Below are positions 26,979 to 36,500 of a DNA stretch of 64,000 nucleotides, piece after piece. Location of the stretch: positions 6,906,501-6,970,500 of the forward strand of contig NZ_CP011509.1 in NCBI RefSeq assembly GCF_001027285.1. The letters run 5' to 3'. Made by a program: the position numbers and the translations under genes. The notes below the pieces were generated by a model, which did not search any database, had not been told where the DNA came from, and was given only the letters and a program-made list of their open reading frames with translations. The stretch is from Archangium gephyra (GTDB lineage: Bacteria > Myxococcota > Myxococcia > Myxococcales > Myxococcaceae). How positions within the stretch are numbered: position 1 is the stretch's first letter; each line of letters opens with the position of its first letter.

Positions 26979-27688
26979 AGATATTCGTGGAAGAACGCCG
27001 TGGTGGCACGCCACGAGCGCTCCGCGGCGTTCTTGTCGTAGCTCGAGCGGTCCTCACAGAAGAAACCGTGGGTGACCTTGGGAAACACCGTCAGGGTGTA
27101 TTGCCTGCCCGCCCTGCTCATCGCCTCGGCGATGCGGCCATGCTCTTCCGGCCGGATGAACTGATCCTCCGCGCCGTACCACAGCAGTATCGGCGCCTGC
27201 ATGTCCCCCACCCGCTCGAGCAGTGTCTCGCGGCCGAAGACGTCCTGAGCCGGGCCGATGCCGCCGCCATAGAACGCGGCGGCCGCCTTGAACCGCGCCG
27301 GCAGCGCGGCGTTCGCGAGGAACGCATACCGCCCCCCCATGCAGAACCCGATCACCGCGACCGCGCTGCCGTTGGCTTCCGCCCGGCCCGCCAGGAAGTC
27401 GAGCGTCCTCTCCGTCTGCGCCAGGACGGTGGTGTCGTCCATCCGCTTCAGGTGACCGATGGCGTTCTGCAGATCGGCGTACGCGTAGGTGGCGCCACCG
27501 TAGAGGTCGGGTGTCACCGCGGCGAAGCCCGCGTCGGCGAAGCGCTCGGTCAGCCGCTTGAAGTGATCATTGAGGCCATAGGCCTCGATGTAGATCACGA
27601 CACACGGAAACGGTCCCGCGCCGTCGGGCCGCGCGTAATAGCCTCGCAGCCCACCGCCCAGCTCCACCCACTCGCCTCTTGCGCTCAT
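26945..27688 (-). CDS. dienelactone hydrolase family protein
   Basis: A 247-aa alpha/beta hydrolase; the start at 27688 has an AGGGAG ribosome site 8 nt upstream. The family triad is visible: nucleophile C116 in GFCMGGRY, D175 in YGAEDQF and H207 in VTHGFF; E35 in the IEAYGLN loop corresponds to the glutamate that holds the resting cysteine in this family. Known members hydrolyse dienelactone in chloroaromatic degradation, but many bacterial paralogues have other ester substrates. No catabolic genes are adjacent, so the substrate is not assigned. Confidence 0.92.
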   Translation of the reverse strand: MSARGEWVELGGGLRGYYARPDGAGPFPCVVIYIEAYGLNDHFKRLTERFADAGFAAVTPDLYGGATYAYADLQNAIGHLKRMDDTTVLAQTERTLDFLAGRAEANGSAVAVIGFCMGGRYAFLANAALPARFKAAAAFYGGGIGPAQDVFGRETLLERVGDMQAPILLWYGAEDQFIRPEEHGRIAEAMSRAGRQYTLTVFPKVTHGFFCEDRSSYDKNAAERSWRATTAFFHEYLQHPVSSRVLR

Positions 27689-27742
27689 CGTCTTGCTCCC
27701 TGGCTGTCTCAATGCTCGCAAGCATGGGCAAGAATCGACCCA

Positions 27743-27994
27743 TCAACAATCATAAAACTCAGAGGGAAGCTTGAAAATTTGAAATTTCGCACCCTCTTCG
27801 ATGTGTCCCTCTTCGATTCGTTTGATGATTCCCTTTTCCTGCATGTCCCCCAGCAAAGGCTCTATTTTAGAGACATTGGCTCGTACATTCCTGGGAAAGT
27901 CATTGATCGAAAAGACACCACCAAAGTTTCTATACCATAATTCCAGATAGTAGAGAAAATCCTTTTGATGTTTGTTTTTGATTGGTGTCCTCAT
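27743..27994 (-). CDS. hypothetical small protein, 83 aa, in an AT-rich island
   Basis: The product (MRTPIKNKHQKDFLYYLE at its start) is highly charged, and the middle segment NVSKIEPLLGDMQEKGIIKR with its helix-turn-helix-like spacing suggests a winged-helix fold, but this is only a resemblance. The coding stretch is markedly AT-rich (aaa, aat, ttt codons) against a >65% GC background, so it looks acquired. No convincing ribosome site is seen before the ATG. It sits between the hydrolase and the 3' end of the Gld operon, in the same direction as both. Function unknown. Confidence 0.55.
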   Translation of the reverse strand: MRTPIKNKHQKDFLYYLELWYRNFGGVFSINDFPRNVRANVSKIEPLLGDMQEKGIIKRIEEGHIEEGAKFQIFKLPSEFYDC

Positions 27995-28047
27995 GAAACT
28001 GAATCTAGCTTCTTTAGAACCGGTGGGCCAGACCCAGGACTGCCGGC

Positions 28048-29547
28048 TCAGGGGTGCCCGGTGTTCGCGCGCAGCTGGGCCTCCAGCTGCCGCCTCACGT
28101 CGGGCGGGAGCGACTCGAGACCCTGCAGCTGTCCGCCCCCGGCGAAGCTCGGCTGCGGGTGACGCTTGAAGAGCTCGGGGCCCTGGGCCAGCCGGTTCCG
28201 CACGCCCTCCCCCACGGCGTAGGTGAGCGTGTCGAGCGTCGTCCGGGCGTACAGCTCCTTGCCGCCGTTCGCCGCCCCAGGTGCCTCCTTGCCCAGCCGC
28301 AGCGTCTGGACAGCCCCGCCGTCCACGGTCACCTCCACGAGCGCTGCCAGTGAGGCGATCCCCGCCTGCGTGTCCGTGACCTGGCCCTCGATGAGGCGGT
28401 TTCCGCGCAGGCTCCGCAGCCAGGCGAGCTGCGTGTCCACCTGCGAGGGGTCGAACTCGAAGCCGTCCGGGAGCTTCGCGGGCTCGGTGAGCTTCCAACT
28501 CGCTCCCTCCTTCACCACCACGGCCGTCTTGCCACCGGCCTGGACCTTCAGCTTCGTCACCTTCAGGGGCTCGAAACCCAAGAGGCCCATGTCCCGGAAG
28601 TCCACGAGGCGCTTGCGCAGCTGCGCGGCGGTGTACTGCGGGAGCTGGTACACCTGCGCGTCTCCCTCGACCCGGGCCGCGACGGTGGCAGAGCCCTCCT
28701 TCGCCTCGGGCTGCCGGCCCAGGTGCACCACCACCTTCTTGCCGTCCTCCAGCTGCGCCTCCACGCTGTCGTGCGCCTCGCCGAGCCCCGTGGCCGTGTC
28801 CGCCGCGGCCTCTCCCTCGAGGAAGTCCTGCGCGGTCAGGTTCGCCAGCTGCTGGGCGAACTGCTCGGCCGCCTGCGAGCTGAACCGGAAGCCCGCGGGC
28901 GCTTGCGTCCCTTCCGCGAGGCTCCACTCGCCCGAGGCCGTTCCCGACTTCTTCAGGGTCAGACTCTCCCCCTCCTTCGAGCGGAGGATGAGCTGGGAGA
29001 TCTTCTCCGCCTCGAGCGTCACGAGCTGACGCCTGCGCCAGTCCTTGAGCTCCTTGCGCACGGTCCAGTCCAGCCGGCCCCGGTGCGCGAAGACGTCGTT
29101 GCCGCCCGCCTTGCGCAGGTACACCCCGCCGTTCCGGGCTCCCTTGCCAAGCACCAACTCCACGGCTGGACTGCCGCCCTGGCTGACCTTGAGCTTCAGC
29201 CCCTTCGCGTCGTCCAGCTCGTACTCCGCGAGCCGCTCGGCGCGGTCGGTGACGAAGTCCGGGTTCTTCACCTCTCCCAGCGCCTCGATGACGGCGGTCA
29301 CCAGGCGCTCGTCCGCCGCGTACTTCGTGTCCGGCTTGCCCGGGTCCACCACGGTCCAACCTTCGCCCTCCTTGCGGAGGGTGGCATTGCGAGCCCCCGT
29401 GAGCTCGAGTGCCGTGACCTGAGACTTGTCCAGCTTCGACAGCTCCAGCTTGCGAACTCCCACGCTGACCTGCCGCTCGCGGGTGGCGAGCACCAGCACG
29501 AGCAGCACGGCGAACGCGCCAAGGGCGATGAGGGTTCCTCTCTTCAT
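28048..29547 (-). CDS. DUF4340 domain-containing protein (last gene of the Gld-type ABC operon)
   Basis: A 499-aa protein with one N-terminal membrane anchor (RGTLIALGAFAVLLVLVLAT) and a long periplasmic region made of repeated alpha/beta units (KLELSKLDKSQVTALELTG ... EGWTVVDPGKPDTKYAADER; KTAVVVKEGASWKLTEPAKL) typical of DUF4340. In many bacteria this gene follows gldG-like genes, as here (20 bp downstream of it), so it is probably an accessory subunit of the same exporter-like complex. A GAGGAAGAG ribosome site precedes the ATG. The biochemical role is unknown. Confidence 0.82.
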   Translation of the reverse strand: MKRGTLIALGAFAVLLVLVLATRERQVSVGVRKLELSKLDKSQVTALELTGARNATLRKEGEGWTVVDPGKPDTKYAADERLVTAVIEALGEVKNPDFVTDRAERLAEYELDDAKGLKLKVSQGGSPAVELVLGKGARNGGVYLRKAGGNDVFAHRGRLDWTVRKELKDWRRRQLVTLEAEKISQLILRSKEGESLTLKKSGTASGEWSLAEGTQAPAGFRFSSQAAEQFAQQLANLTAQDFLEGEAAADTATGLGEAHDSVEAQLEDGKKVVVHLGRQPEAKEGSATVAARVEGDAQVYQLPQYTAAQLRKRLVDFRDMGLLGFEPLKVTKLKVQAGGKTAVVVKEGASWKLTEPAKLPDGFEFDPSQVDTQLAWLRSLRGNRLIEGQVTDTQAGIASLAALVEVTVDGGAVQTLRLGKEAPGAANGGKELYARTTLDTLTYAVGEGVRNRLAQGPELFKRHPQPSFAGGGQLQGLESLPPDVRRQLEAQLRANTGHP

Positions 29548-29567
29548 GACTCTTCCTCAGCTCCGCT

Positions 29568-31202
29568 TCAGACGGTGACAGTGGCCCGACGCGACTCCCG
29601 CATCCGCCAGCGGACGAGCCCGAAGGCGGCGAGCGCGAGGGGAATTCCGAAGGCATTGCCAAACTTCACGGTGTTGCGCGTCGTGGCGCTCAGCTCCGGC
29701 TGAAGGGGAGCCTCGGCCATGCCGCGGGTGCGCATGGCCAGGAGCGCGGGATCCAGCAGCAGCCAGTCCGCGACGTTCAGGAGCAGCGCCTGGTTGGGCC
29801 GGCCCATGAAGTCGTCCCACAGCGCCGCCGAGCCGCCCGCCACGATGACCCGAGGCTCTCCCTTGCTCTCCGCGAGCACGGGCGTCCCGTTGGAGGTGCT
29901 CGTCTGGGCCTCCGCCGCGAAGTGGCTCTTGAGCTTCCCGCTTACCTGCACCATGAGCGGGTGCGGACCGTCCGGCGTGATGGTCTCGTCGCGCCAGTCG
30001 CGCCGCGGGTCGATGTTGTAGGGCTTGTTCTCCAGCCAGCTCTTGCGCGAGGACTTCGCGAGCACCGTGGCCTGGGCGCCCTCGGGCGCGGTGGCGGTGA
30101 CGGCCGTACTGAACGGCAGGGACACCCCCGCGAGGCCCTGGGTGACGGGGCTGTCGCCCTCGAAGCGCTCGAGCAACGGGATGAACGGATACGGCACCGG
30201 CATCGAGACGACCATGAAGCCGCGGCGCTCCTGGACGCTCAGCTGGGCCGACTCGACATCCGCCACCAGCCGGTCACCGACCTTGATGCCCCACGTCTCC
30301 AGCAGGGGCCCGAGCCCATGCGTGGCCTCGCTCGGCGCGAAGGTCTTCAGGTCCACCTGGAGGGCGTCGAGGAAGAACGCCACGCTCTTGCCCTCCATCA
30401 CGAACTGGTCGATGGCCTTCAGCTCGTTGTTCTGGAAAGCCGTCTTGGGGCCGATGACGAGCAGCGCGTCCACGTCCGCGTCCACGCGCTCCTTGCCGGA
30501 CAGGTCCACCGGGCGGACCTCGTACATCTGGCTGAGCAGCGTCTGCAGCCGGGTGAGCTTCTCGTGCAGCGAGGGCGCGTCGTGCCCCTGCACCACCCCG
30601 AGCACCGGCGTCTTGGGGCGCGTCAGCTTGCGCACCAGCGTGGTGAGATCGTACTCGAGCGTCCGGGTGTCCTGGACAACGGGGATGACCTCCTTCTTCT
30701 CCTGATGCTTGATGACGATGCCCATGTAGGCGCGCTTCGTCTGCATCTGATCATCCTCGATGACGCGGATCTCCACGGGCTGGACGCCCTCCTGCGCCAG
30801 CTCGCGCTCCACCGAGGTCGGCTCCCGGAAGACGCGGCCGAAGATGTCGCGCTTCGTCTCCCGCTTCGTCTCCTGGTCCTCGGCCGTCTCCTGGCTCATG
30901 GGGTCCAGGAACTCGAAGGAGAGCCGGCCCTTGGAGGCGGCGCGGAACTCCTCGAGCAGGTCGCGCACGTAGCGCGCGTTGCCCGAGTACGGAGGCGGCA
31001 GATCCTCGGTGAAGTACGCCGTGACGGTGACGGGATCCTCGAGCCCCGCCAGGGTGTCCTTCGAGGCCTGGGCCAGCGTGTAGAGCCCGTCACGGGTCGC
31101 ATCGAAGCGGCCGAACGTGCGCACGGCCAGGATGTTGATCAGCACCAGGCAGCCGACGATCGCCGCCAGGAAGATGTTCGCGTTGGAGGAACCGGGTTTC
31201 AT
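29568..31202 (-). CDS. GldG-like ABC transporter auxiliary protein
   Basis: A 544-aa protein with an N-terminal membrane helix (IFLAAIVGCLVLINILAV), a large periplasmic domain of the ABC_transp_aux/GldG type (TLAQASKDTLAGLEDPVTVT, IPVVQDTRTLEYDLTTLVRK, VIGPKTAFQNNELKAIDQF) and a C-terminal membrane helix (FGIPLALAAFGLVRW). It starts at 31202 with GAGG before the ATG; the permease stop lies just upstream, so translation is probably coupled. GldG pairs with the GldA ATPase and GldF permease; the trio was named from gliding Bacteroidetes, but its substrate and its role in this lineage are not established. Confidence 0.87.
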   Translation of the reverse strand: MKPGSSNANIFLAAIVGCLVLINILAVRTFGRFDATRDGLYTLAQASKDTLAGLEDPVTVTAYFTEDLPPPYSGNARYVRDLLEEFRAASKGRLSFEFLDPMSQETAEDQETKRETKRDIFGRVFREPTSVERELAQEGVQPVEIRVIEDDQMQTKRAYMGIVIKHQEKKEVIPVVQDTRTLEYDLTTLVRKLTRPKTPVLGVVQGHDAPSLHEKLTRLQTLLSQMYEVRPVDLSGKERVDADVDALLVIGPKTAFQNNELKAIDQFVMEGKSVAFFLDALQVDLKTFAPSEATHGLGPLLETWGIKVGDRLVADVESAQLSVQERRGFMVVSMPVPYPFIPLLERFEGDSPVTQGLAGVSLPFSTAVTATAPEGAQATVLAKSSRKSWLENKPYNIDPRRDWRDETITPDGPHPLMVQVSGKLKSHFAAEAQTSTSNGTPVLAESKGEPRVIVAGGSAALWDDFMGRPNQALLLNVADWLLLDPALLAMRTRGMAEAPLQPELSATTRNTVKFGNAFGIPLALAAFGLVRWRMRESRRATVTV

Positions 31203-31210
31203 CGTCAACC

Positions 31211-31930
31211 TCACTGACGGACGTTGCCCAGGGTGCGCGTGGTCAGCGCCAGCCCCACGCCCGTGAGCGACAGGTAGAAGAGGAGATCTCGCGTATCCAG
31301 GACGCCGCGCGCGATGTTCGCGAAGTGGTAGTCGGCCGAGAGGTACTGGAGCAGCTCACCGATCGACTCCGGCAGCACCATCGCGAACTTGTCGATGAAG
31401 TAGAAGGCGAAGCACAGCAACAGCCCGATGATGAAGCCGACGATCTGGTTGCGGCTGAGGGCGCTCGCCCAGAGCCCCAGCGCCAGGAAGCTGGAGGCCA
31501 TGAGCAGCAGTCCCAGGTAGCCCATCACCACGGGCCCCCAGTCGAACCGGGCGCCCTCGGCGGTGAGGCCCGCCACGGTGAGCGGATAGGGCAGCGTCCA
31601 CAGCAGGCCCACCGCGACCATGCCGAGCGCCGCGACGAACTTGCCCGCCACCAGCTCCCAGTCCCGCATGGGCATGCTGAGGAGCAGCTCCAGCGTGCCG
31701 CTCTTGCGCTCCTCGGCCAGCAGCCGCATCGTGACGGCCGGTGCGAAGACGACGAACAGCACCGGGGCGATGCTGAAGAACGCCCGCAGCGAGGCCTGTC
31801 CGGCGACGAAGACGGTACTGAAATACAACCATCCCGCCACGACCAGGAACACGCCGATGACGATGTACGCGACGGGCGAGTTGAAGAAACTCCTGAACTC
31901 ACGCCTGGCGACGGCCAGTGTCGTTCCCAT
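31211..31930 (-). CDS. ABC transporter permease (GldF-like)
   Basis: A 239-aa integral membrane protein with six predicted helices: SPVAYIVIGVFLVVAGWLYF, FFSIAPVLFVVFAPAVTMRL, FVAALGMVAVGLLWTLPYPL, GYLGLLLMASSFLALGLWAS, IVGFIIGLLLCFAFYFI and a C-terminal one. The motif RLLAEERKSGTLELLLS after helix 2 is diagnostic of ABC-2-type permeases. It follows the ATPase gene by 36 bp and precedes gldG by a few bases, in one operon. A GAGG ribosome site lies before the ATG. Confidence 0.9.
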   Translation of the reverse strand: MGTTLAVARREFRSFFNSPVAYIVIGVFLVVAGWLYFSTVFVAGQASLRAFFSIAPVLFVVFAPAVTMRLLAEERKSGTLELLLSMPMRDWELVAGKFVAALGMVAVGLLWTLPYPLTVAGLTAEGARFDWGPVVMGYLGLLLMASSFLALGLWASALSRNQIVGFIIGLLLCFAFYFIDKFAMVLPESIGELLQYLSADYHFANIARGVLDTRDLLFYLSLTGVGLALTTRTLGNVRQ

Positions 31931-31966
31931 TCTCTACCTCGTGATGTCGATTGTCTGGGATGGGGC

Positions 31967-32956
31967 TCAGGCCGCCAGCGGCGGCACGTGAGGTTCCCGA
32001 GGGCCACGCGGACCCTCGCCACCCGTGAGCTTGCGGAACGTCTCTTCCAGACTGACGTGCTGCCGCTTCACCTCGAGCAGGCAGAGCTCGTGGCGCACGG
32101 CGGCCTCGAAGAGCGAGCGGCGGATGTCCTCGGCGCCGTAGCGCAGCCGGAAGCCCAGCGTTCCGCTCCCCTCCCCCTCCGCCTGCTCCACGCCCGTGAC
32201 GCCGGCCACCTGCGCGAGCATCGAGCGGATCGCCTCCGGGTGCAGCGAGGCCCCCGTCCGCGACGTGAGCACGACGGTGACCGTGCCGCCCTCGCGCTCT
32301 CCCAGCCGCTCCGGTGCGTCGTCCGCGACCAGCCGCCCATCGTTGATGATGAGCACCCGGCTGCAGGTGCTCTGCACCTCGCTGAGGATGTGCGTGCTGA
32401 GGATGACGGTCTTTTCCTTCCCCAGCTCCTTGATGAGGCTCCGGATCTCCACGATCTGATTGGGATCCAGGCCCGTGGTCGGCTCGTCCAGGATGAGCAG
32501 ATCCGGATCGTGCACGATGGCCTGTGCGAGGCCCACGCGCTGCCGGTAGCCCTTCGAGAGCTGGTGGATGTCCTTGCCCAGCACCGCGCGAAGGCCACAG
32601 CGCTCCACCGCACTGCGGATCTTCTCGGCGCGCTTCGCCTTGGGGATGCCTCGTACCTCGGCGACGAAGTCCAGGAAGTCCCGGACCATCATCTCCTCGT
32701 AGAGGGGATTGTTCTCCGGCAGGTACCCGATCAATCGCCGGGACGCGACCGGATCGACACTGACGTCGATGCCATTGATGCTCGCTGTGCCGGAGGTCGG
32801 CGTGACGAAACCAGCGAGTATCTTCATCGTGGTGGATTTGCCGGCCCCATTGGGCCCGAGGAACCCCACCACCTGTCCTCGGGGGACTTCGAAGCTGACC
32901 CCGCGCAGCGCCTGCGCGGCTCCGTAGCTCTTGGTCAGTCCTTCGATCCGGATCAT
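31967..32956 (-). CDS. ABC transporter ATP-binding protein (GldA-like)
   Basis: A 329-aa ATPase: Walker A GPNGAGKST, Q-loop GYLPENNPLY, signature LSKGYRQR, Walker B LLILDEPTTGLD, and H-loop STHIL. A C-terminal ~90-residue extension typical of ABC-2 export ATPases follows. First gene of the four-gene Gld-type operon. Start at 32956 chosen because MIRIEGLTKSYG is the usual family N-terminus; an in-frame GTG 12 nt upstream sits closer to the GAGG and is an alternative. Confidence 0.93.
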   Translation of the reverse strand: MIRIEGLTKSYGAAQALRGVSFEVPRGQVVGFLGPNGAGKSTTMKILAGFVTPTSGTASINGIDVSVDPVASRRLIGYLPENNPLYEEMMVRDFLDFVAEVRGIPKAKRAEKIRSAVERCGLRAVLGKDIHQLSKGYRQRVGLAQAIVHDPDLLILDEPTTGLDPNQIVEIRSLIKELGKEKTVILSTHILSEVQSTCSRVLIINDGRLVADDAPERLGEREGGTVTVVLTSRTGASLHPEAIRSMLAQVAGVTGVEQAEGEGSGTLGFRLRYGAEDIRRSLFEAAVRHELCLLEVKRQHVSLEETFRKLTGGEGPRGPREPHVPPLAA

Positions 32957-33013
32957 TGGTTGAGTCACGACCTCACCCCATGAAACGAACGGTTTTGTTC
33001 CAAACGCCGTCAG

Positions 33014-33041
33014 CACTTAAAGCAGCGTTCGGCGCTGTCAA
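33014..33041 (-). promoter_or_regulatory. possible promoter of the Gld-type operon
   Basis: On the minus strand TTGACA (33036-33041) is followed after 16 nt by TAAGTG (33014-33019). The -35 is a perfect consensus but the -10 is poor. It would start transcription about 50 nt before the ATPase gene. Confidence 0.3.
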
Positions 33042-33187
33042 CGCGACCCGTGCGATTTTATTTCCGCCGCCCGGTGACCGTGGATTTCACTCAGGGTGAA
33101 CCCCCGAGACCCGCCGTCACAAACGAAGAGTTCCACTCAGCCCTCATGTGCGCCGCGAATCCTCGCGGCCCGTATCAGGGAGCATCC

Positions 33188-33514
33188 ATGAAGGTATCTC
33201 GTATCGTCGCCTCGCTCGGCCTGGTGGCCTCCGTCGTTTCGGCCCCTGCCTTCGCCGCGAACATCACCCTTCCCGGCGTCGCCAACGAGTCCTGCTCGCA
33301 AACCTGCAGCAGAAGCGGTCTCCGTGCGGTCACACACGGGAGTTTCACGGCGGATGGAAGTAACAGACCCTTCCTGGTCTGTGGGGGCCTGAGCCAGACG
33401 GATGTCCGGCCCGGCTTCCAGATCGCCGGCTTCGACAACAACTCCTGCAACATCGCGTTTGGCCAGAGCGCGGTCCGGGCCTTCTTCTACAACTGCCTGT
33501 GCACGAACGACTGA
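33188..33514 (+). CDS. small cysteine-rich exported protein, 108 aa
   Basis: Start at 33188 with AGGGAG ribosome site. A clean Sec signal peptide (MKVSRIVASLGLVASVVSAP, cleavage after AFA) precedes an ~85-residue mature domain with six cysteines (C36, C40, C65, C87, C103, C105), all in the mature part and even in number, implying three disulfides. No family recognised. It is transcribed away from the Gld operon and converges with the RND pump gene; no partner is obvious. Likely a small secreted or periplasmic effector/structural protein (inference). Confidence 0.75.
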   Translation: MKVSRIVASLGLVASVVSAPAFAANITLPGVANESCSQTCSRSGLRAVTHGSFTADGSNRPFLVCGGLSQTDVRPGFQIAGFDNNSCNIAFGQSAVRAFFYNCLCTND

Positions 33515-33552
33515 CGTCGCGGGTCATCGAGCGCGAGCGCGTGGTGCCATGC

Positions 33553-36500
33553 TCACGGTGCCCTCCGGGCCGAGAGCCGCTGGCCCACGCGCTCCTGCAC
33601 TCCGTGGACGAGCGCGTAGAAGGTGGGCAGCGCCAGCAGCGTGAACAGTGTCGAGGTCAGCAGGCCCCCCACCATCACCACGGCCAACGGACGCTCGATC
33701 TCCGTCCCGTGGAGCGGCAGCACCAACAGGGGCAGCAGGCCGAGGATGGCCGTTCCCGCCGTCATCAACTTGGGCCGCACGCGGCCGATGCTGGCCTCGC
33801 GCACGGCCTCGGGGAAGGGCTTGCCCTCCGCCATGAGCCCCTTCGTCTGCGCCACCAGCACCAGGCCATTCTGTACCGCGATGCCGAACAGGCCGATGAG
33901 TCCCACGAGGCTCGACACGTTCCATGTCTCCCCGGCCAGCAGCAACGCGAGGATGCCTCCCACGAAGGCGTCCGGCAGCGTGGCGAGGATGACGAGCGCC
34001 TCGGCCAGTGAGCCCAGCGCCAGGTACAGCAAGAGGAACACGGCGAGCAGCGCCACCGCGATGGCCACCAGCAGGGACTGCTGCGCCCGCTCCTGGCTCT
34101 CCACCCGGCCTCCCACGTCGAGGAAGTAGCCCGTGGGCAGCTTCAACTCGGCCGCCAGCCGTGCGCGCACCTCCGCTGCCGTGCTTCCCAGGTCTCGTCC
34201 CACCACGCTCGCCTCCACGGCGATGCGGCGGCTCCCCGCCTCGCGGCGCACGCTCCCCGCCCCCGTCGTCTCCTCGATGGTCGCGAGCTGGCTGAGCGGA
34301 ATCCGGGTGCCGTCATGCCCGTCCACCAGCAGCTCGCGGATGGCGTTGATGTCCCCCCGGTGGTGATCCGCCAGGCTCAACACGAGCTCGAACCGGCGCT
34401 GGCCCTGCCACACCTGGGACTGCTCCTCGCCCACGAGCCCCACGCGCACCGCCCGGATGACATCGCCCGGCGTGAGCCCCACCCGGGCCACCGCGGCACG
34501 GTTCACGTCGATGCGCAGCTGCGGCAGTCCACTGAGCTTCTCCACGCGCAGATCCTCCACCCCCTTCACCCGCGCCATGACGGCACGCGCCCGCTCCCCC
34601 AGCTCCGCGAGCCGCTCCAGATCCGGGCCGAAGATGCGCACCGAGACATCCGCGGGGCTGCCTCCCAGGCCCTCGTCGATGCGCATGCCCAGGGGCGTGG
34701 TGAAGAGCACGGACACACCGGGCACCTTGGCCACCGCCTGGCGCATGTCCGCCTCCAGGGCTTCCGGGCCGCGTCCCCGCTCCTTCTTCAACACCACCAG
34801 CACGTCCGAGACGGTGTGCGGCATGGGATCCTCCGTCCGCTCGGCCCGTCCCGTGCGGCGCACCACGTCCTCCACCTCGGGGAACTGGCGCAGCACGTCC
34901 TCCACGCGGTGGTTGAGCCGATCCACTTCTTCCAGCGACGCCTCGGGCGGCAGCATCGTCTGGAGGAGCAGCGCGCCCTCGTCCAGCCTGGGCATGAAGT
35001 CGCTGCCCACCGCGAAGGCGAGCCCCAGGGCCGGCACCGTGATGGCCAGCGCCACCACACGCACGAGTCCCGCCCTGCGCATGCAGGCATCGAGCAGCGG
35101 GGCATACACGGCCTTCACCCGGCGGATGAGCCCCACGTCTTCCTGCTGTCCCTCCTTGTGGGGCCGGAGGAAGAGCGCCGAGGCCACCGGCACCAACGTC
35201 AGGGCGAGCAGCAACGAGGCGGCGAGACACGCCACCACCGCCGCCGCGAGCGGCCGGTACATGCGCCCCTCGATGCCCGACATGGCGAAGAGCGGAATGA
35301 AGACGGAGACGACGATGAGCGTCGCGAAGGTGATGGGCCGGCCCACCTCGCGCGCCGCCTTCAGGGCCTGGGCCTTCCGGGCGGCCTTGTCGCTCCCGGC
35401 CCGGAGCCGGTGGACGATGTTCTCGGTGACGATGATGGCCGCGTCCACCAGCAGGCCCACGGCGATGGCCAGCCCGCCGAGTGTCATGGTGTTGATGCCC
35501 ACGCCGGCCGCCTTCAGCAGCAGGCCCGCCAGCGCGAGCGAGAGCGGCAGCGTGAGCGTGACGATGGCCGCGGCACGGATGTCCCCCAGCAGGCCGAAGA
35601 GGACGAGCACCACCAGGAAGGCGCCGATGAGGATGGCCCGGCTGACCCCGCCCAATGACGAGGACACCAGCTCCGACTGGTCATACACGATGCGCAGGCT
35701 GACTCCCGGTGGGAGGCTCGCCCGCACGTCCGCGAGGGCCCGCCGCACGCCCTCCGCCACCTTCATCGTGTCCGCGCCGAACTGCTTGCTGATGCGGCAG
35801 CTCACCACCTCGCCATCGAGCCGGTGGGCCATGCCGCGACGGATGGCCGGCGCCTCCCGGACATCGGCCACGTCTCCGAGCAGCACCGGCGTTCCTCCCC
35901 GCAGCGCCACCACCGTGCCGCGCAGATCCTCCAGCGTCTCGGCCCTGCCCACCGCCCGCACCGTCCACTCCAGCGGCCCCTGCACCACGAAGCCTCCCGA
36001 GGCGTTGAGGTTGGCGCCTTCCAGGGCATGGGACACCTCGTCCAGGGAGATGCCCCGGGCCACCATCTGCTCCGCGTCGAGCTGCACCTGGAACTGACGC
36101 AGGTAGCCGCCCAGCCGCTCCACGCCCGCCACCCCTGGCACCGCGAGCAGCCGGTTCTTCACCTCGAACTCGGCCAGGTCGCGCAGCGCCATCAGGTCCA
36201 CCGTTCCCGGGCTGGCCTCCAGGGTGAACTCGAATACCTCGTTGAGCCGCCCGGTGAGGCTGGAGACGAGCGGCGCGTCCGTGCCGGGAGGCAGCTCGCT
36301 GGTGGCCGCCGCCACGCGCTCGGCGACGAACTGACGGCTGCGGTAGTAGTCCGCGTCCGGCTCGAACTCCACCGTCACCTGGGTGACGCCCAGCTGCGAG
36401 GTGGAGCGGATGCGGCGCACGTCCGGCAGGCCCGCGAGCGCCACCTCCATGGGAATGGCCACGGCCGTCTCGAGCTCCTCCGCGCCCATGGCCGGGTTCT

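Noticed and set aside
33086-33100. TTCAC-N5-GTGAA inverted repeat upstream of the Cys-rich protein gene
   Set aside because: Five-base arms are too short to be significant without conservation data.
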